NCBI GenBank assembly: GCA_049177215.1
Contig: CP185379.1
Coordinates: 2,728,001 to 2,792,000, forward strand
Source: Pollutiaquabacter aromativorans
Lineage (GTDB): Bacteria > Bacteroidota > Bacteroidia > AKYH767-A > 2013-40CM-41-45
Length of the DNA: 64,000 nucleotides
Direction: 5' to 3'
Positions 61,271 to 64,000 of the stretch are shown piece after piece; position 1 is the first letter of the stretch; each line of letters begins with the position of its first letter. Both the position numbers and the translations under genes were made by a program. The notes beneath the pieces were generated by a model, which was not told the origin of the DNA, did no database searches, and saw only the letters and a program-made list of their open reading frames with translations.

Positions 61271-61465
61271 TAAGGTGGGGAAATAAAGGGACTCTCCTCA
61301 CAGGAACTTCTTCCCTTCCGGAAAAATCTGCTGTAAAGACAACACTTGAATTAATTCGTGTTAAGGGATGGTAGCCCGAGATAGCCAACCGAAATCGTTC
61401 GAACGCTAATACCCTAAAATGGGCCAGTCCAAATCAACCAACATTCAGTCGATCATCCCGAAATC

Positions 61466-61500
61466 CAACTTTCAACTTGCACCCTTCAACTTGCAACCCA
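61466..61500. repeat. CTTTCAA/CTTGCAA degenerate heptamer array
   Basis: AACTTTCAACTTGCACCCTT then CAACTTGCAACCC: about five degenerate units, the inverse-strand relative of the GAAGGTT/CTTTCAA type, ending 29 bases before the thiL ATG. Confidence 0.65.
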
Positions 61501-61528
61501 ATAAAGTTCAACTAACTACCTTTACAAC

Positions 61529-62581
61529 ATGTTCCAGGACAACACCTCCCGCACCGAACTCGGGCAAATGGGCGAATTCGGCTTTATTGAACACCTTTCA
61601 CGCTCGGTCAAAATCCATCATCCGGAGGAATCATTAAAAGGCATCGGCGACGACGCGGCCGTTTTGGATACGAAGGGGGAGCTCTCGGTCGTCTCGACCG
61701 ATATGCTGGTCGAAGGGGTGCACTTCGATCTTGCCTTTCACCCGTTGCGCCACCTGGGATACAAGGCGGTCGTGGTCAATGTATCCGACCTCTGCGCGAT
61801 GAATGCGGACCCTAAACAGGTATTGGTCAGCATCGCCGTATCCAACCGCTTCTCGCTTGAAGCCCTGGACGAACTGTACGAAGGCATGCACCTTGCCTGC
61901 GAACGCTATAAAGTCGACCTGGTCGGGGGCGATACCACTGCTTCCCGTTCCGGTCTAGTCATCAGCATCACCATCCTGGGCACTGCGAAAAAAGAACAAC
62001 TGGTTTATCGAAACGGCGCCAGCGCGAAAGACCTGCTGTGCGTGACCGGCGACCTCGGTGGCGCCTATATCGGATTGCAGGTGCTCGAACGTGAGAAAAA
62101 GATCTTTCTGGAAAATCCCGGCATACAACCCGACCTGTCGGGTAACGAGTATGTGATCGAACGGCAACTCAAACCGGAAGCCCGCCGGGAAACGATCCTC
62201 AAACTTCGGGAACTCGGCGTTCATCCGACCTCGATGATCGACATCTCCGATGGCTTGTCGTCCGAAACCCTTCATCTTTGCCGGCAATCCGGAACGGGTT
62301 GCGACTTGTACGAAGACAAATTTCCCATCGATCCGCAGACGTACGACCGGGCACGTGAGTTCGGTCTCGACCCGACCGTCTGCGCTTTAAGTGGCGGAGA
62401 GGATTACGAACTCTTGTTTACCATCCGCCCCGGCGATTACGAAAAGCTCCGGGAGCACCTGGATGTTTCGATCATCGGTCACATGACCGATCAGGCATCC
62501 GGCGTGAACCTGATCACGCGCTCCGGCGGATCGGTACCGATCACTGCGCAGGGTTGGGATGCGCTACTATCGAAGAACTGA
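61529..62581 (+). CDS. thiL: Thiamine-monophosphate kinase
   Basis: 350 residues of PurM/ThiL fold. The N-terminal GIGDDAAVLD (near 38-47), STDMLVEGVHF, VNVSDLCAMNADP, the GGDTTAS substrate loop (near 134) and the late SGGEDYELLFT are all ThiL signatures. It phosphorylates TMP to the active cofactor TPP. Convergent with the M23 peptidase gene, with a gap of zero bases between the two ends. Confidence 0.96.
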   Translation: MFQDNTSRTELGQMGEFGFIEHLSRSVKIHHPEESLKGIGDDAAVLDTKGELSVVSTDMLVEGVHFDLAFHPLRHLGYKAVVVNVSDLCAMNADPKQVLVSIAVSNRFSLEALDELYEGMHLACERYKVDLVGGDTTASRSGLVISITILGTAKKEQLVYRNGASAKDLLCVTGDLGGAYIGLQVLEREKKIFLENPGIQPDLSGNEYVIERQLKPEARRETILKLRELGVHPTSMIDISDGLSSETLHLCRQSGTGCDLYEDKFPIDPQTYDRAREFGLDPTVCALSGGEDYELLFTIRPGDYEKLREHLDVSIIGHMTDQASGVNLITRSGGSVPITAQGWDALLSKN

Positions 62582-64000
62582 TCAGCGTACGATCAGCTTT
62601 CGGCTGAGCGATTTGCCACTACCTGCCAGTTGCAATTGATAGATGCCGGCAGACAAGTCATCAATCGGCTGCTCCACCGTTTGCTTACCGGCGACTACCT
62701 CAAGCGTACGGCTTACAATACACCGTCCGGTCGCATCAAGGATCTTCAATTCAAGATTTTGACTCTTAGGAGACTGGAAACTCATCATCAGTCGTTCTGC
62801 GGCAGGATTCGGACTCATGATAAAATCCAATAAAGGCTCCGCCGGGTCAATTCCTACCGGCGCCTCAATCACAAAGGAGTGAGCATACGAATTCCCGCCG
62901 AAGTCTGCGGCGAAAGTCCAGGTACCCGGCGTCCACCAATTGTTGAGCACATAGTACCACTGGACCCAGGTAGTCGCACCGAAAAGCCACGGGCTGTCGA
63001 AGTCCCACGTGATCTGTTGTACGCCATTGGGATCCGTGATACGGAGCGTTGTTCGTGCATTGTTGTCGAGGTCCCGATAATAGAGTTGCAGGACGAGCGA
63101 ATCGCCCCAGGCAAAGGTGTCTTTCTCGTAGGTGATTTCGGGGTCGGGACAGGAATAGTATTCCGTGGTAGTGGATTTCGTCAGGATCCGGTTGATGCGT
63201 GGGATGATGTAATCCGGCTGTGACTGCCACCAGGAATCCGGGTTGAAATTGTTACAAGGACCCTGGTAGGGATCGATCAGTGCACCGGTGTTATCCAGAA
63301 CCTGGAAATGCAGGTGCGGCCAATTGGAACTGCCGGAGCTGCCGGCCGTTCCGAGGTACTCGCCTTCCGATATATAATCGCCCACACCTTTTGTCGTGAG
63401 TGAGCCGGACTTGAAATGGAGGTACCACGACTGCGAACTGTCGGCATGCAGAAGATGAATGGCGTTCCAGACTCCGGTACCATTGTTCACGCACTGCCGG
63501 TCGAAATTGCCGTCGACCTTGTTGATGATGACGCCGGGAGCAGCCGCCACGACTTCCATCACCTGTTCGTCCATCCTCCGCCAGGGATAGGGCCAAAGGA
63601 TGATATCGGTTCCTGCATGGTTGCCGGTGCCCCAATCGTAGGTACGCATACCGCAATTCCAGTCCTCCAGGAGGTTGGGAAATCCCCAATCATGATCGAC
63701 GAAGTTCTGGACGGTATAGTAACCATAATCGGAAAAACCGGCCTTGGATCGAACCGGCCAGGCGAAAAGCGGATGAACCTGCGAACGCCGCTGCAGAAGG
63801 CCGGGGCGTTGCAACTTCAAACGCTCGATGTTCGTCCGGATATCAACCTTCATCTGTTCCATATCCGCTAAGGACAGGCACTCGCCTGACGACACATCGA
63901 CGCGTACTGCACGGGCCGGAGATGGGGGCTCGGGGTTGCCCGAGACCAGATGTCGATTGGGGACCGTGCGGGATTCACTTCGCGGTTGTTCCGCCCGTGT
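62582..64000 (-). CDS. Secreted M23 metallopeptidase with T9SS sorting domain (N-terminus outside window)
   Basis: The frame is open to the window edge; the GTG at 63895 is internal, not a start, since the 35 codons upstream are also open. About 472 residues are present. The M23 domain has an intact zinc site: HAGTD (HxxxD type), YLHFK and PHLHFQ. A middle beta domain follows, and the last 80 residues are a sorting domain (FIMSPNPAAERLMMSF ... LSAGIYQLQLAGSGK). It should be exported through T9SS and cut peptidoglycan cross-links or other Gly-containing peptides outside the cell. The stop abuts the thiL stop. Confidence 0.9.
   Translation of the reverse strand, partial: TRAEQPRSESRTVPNRHLVSGNPEPPSPARAVRVDVSSGECLSLADMEQMKVDIRTNIERLKLQRPGLLQRRSQVHPLFAWPVRSKAGFSDYGYYTVQNFVDHDWGFPNLLEDWNCGMRTYDWGTGNHAGTDIILWPYPWRRMDEQVMEVVAAAPGVIINKVDGNFDRQCVNNGTGVWNAIHLLHADSSQSWYLHFKSGSLTTKGVGDYISEGEYLGTAGSSGSSNWPHLHFQVLDNTGALIDPYQGPCNNFNPDSWWQSQPDYIIPRINRILTKSTTTEYYSCPDPEITYEKDTFAWGDSLVLQLYYRDLDNNARTTLRITDPNGVQQITWDFDSPWLFGATTWVQWYYVLNNWWTPGTWTFAADFGGNSYAHSFVIEAPVGIDPAEPLLDFIMSPNPAAERLMMSFQSPKSQNLELKILDATGRCIVSRTLEVVAGKQTVEQPIDDLSAGIYQLQLAGSGKSLSRKLIVR

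Larger units (their letters stand above)
61172..61528. other. 357-base intergenic region between the IS element and thiL
   Basis: Two short heptamer arrays (61241-61270, 61466-61500) and otherwise no recognisable gene or RNA. Confidence 0.5.

Noticed and set aside
63895..63895. GTG at 63895 as the start of the M23 peptidase
   Set aside because: The frame stays open for another 35 codons to the window edge and lacks a leader at the GTG, so the real start is outside.

Overview
The window looks like chromosomal DNA from a moderately high-GC member of the Bacteroidota, probably near Chitinophagales/Sphingobacteriia. Several secreted proteins end in type IX secretion (T9SS) sorting domains. Several small families that are largely restricted to the phylum are present (IPExxxVDY, DUF4292, DUF2480). 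Start codons mostly lack a Shine-Dalgarno sequence, and several genes are preceded by TTG-N(18-21)-TAnnTTTG-like promoters. No rRNA, tRNA, CRISPR array or prophage was seen.

Layout. 1-5132: a partial amidohydrolase, a secreted cutinase/PETase-like esterase, a membrane-anchored cytochrome c, hflX, a DsrE-like protein and a T9SS cargo protein. 5457-16240: a minus-strand envelope block with an MltD-like transglycosylase, tatA, an EnvC-like amidase activator, a DUF4292 lipoprotein, a TPR lipoprotein, a sugar nucleotidyltransferase, dut and a Wzx-type flippase. 16507-24989: acylphosphatase, an IgGFc-binding-like T9SS protein, a lipoprotein, a retropepsin-like protein, enoyl-CoA hydratase, a B12-binding protein and a very large NtrY-like histidine kinase. 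25066-30291: an MBOAT/SGNH O-acetylation pair, purN and a DUF47-PiT phosphate uptake pair. 30672-35995: acpP-fabF-rnc-IPExxxVDY-pyk-M42 peptidase, a core operon. 36089-38273: two tandem PAS-PAS-LuxR regulators. 38544-45458: a small gene and a 2135-residue modular adhesin. 45523-55593: lutB, lysA, DUF2480 and a complete suf operon (A-B-C-D-S-E-DUF59), in which sufB carries a 1-bp frameshift and a four-helix-bundle gene sits between sufB and sufC. 55968-64000: a glycine-rich T9SS protein, a small secreted protein, an IS91-type element with its integrase, thiL, and a partial secreted M23 peptidase.

The most unusual feature lies outside the genes. Intergenic spaces are repeatedly filled with short tandem arrays whose unit is almost always seven bases but whose sequence differs from place to place (TTACTAG, GGTTCCG, CTGCCTG, GATTGGT, TTCACTA, GGGACGA, CTTTCAA, GAAGGTT). 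Three of these arrays are interrupted by a 26-nt hairpin unit of conserved design, CCYGCC-GWA-GC-TTTA-GC-GWA-GGCRGG. Its arms and its internal loop both vary symmetrically between copies. One array runs into the 3' end of hflX and encodes its last residues. This heptamer plus hairpin system is the best candidate here for something poorly described.
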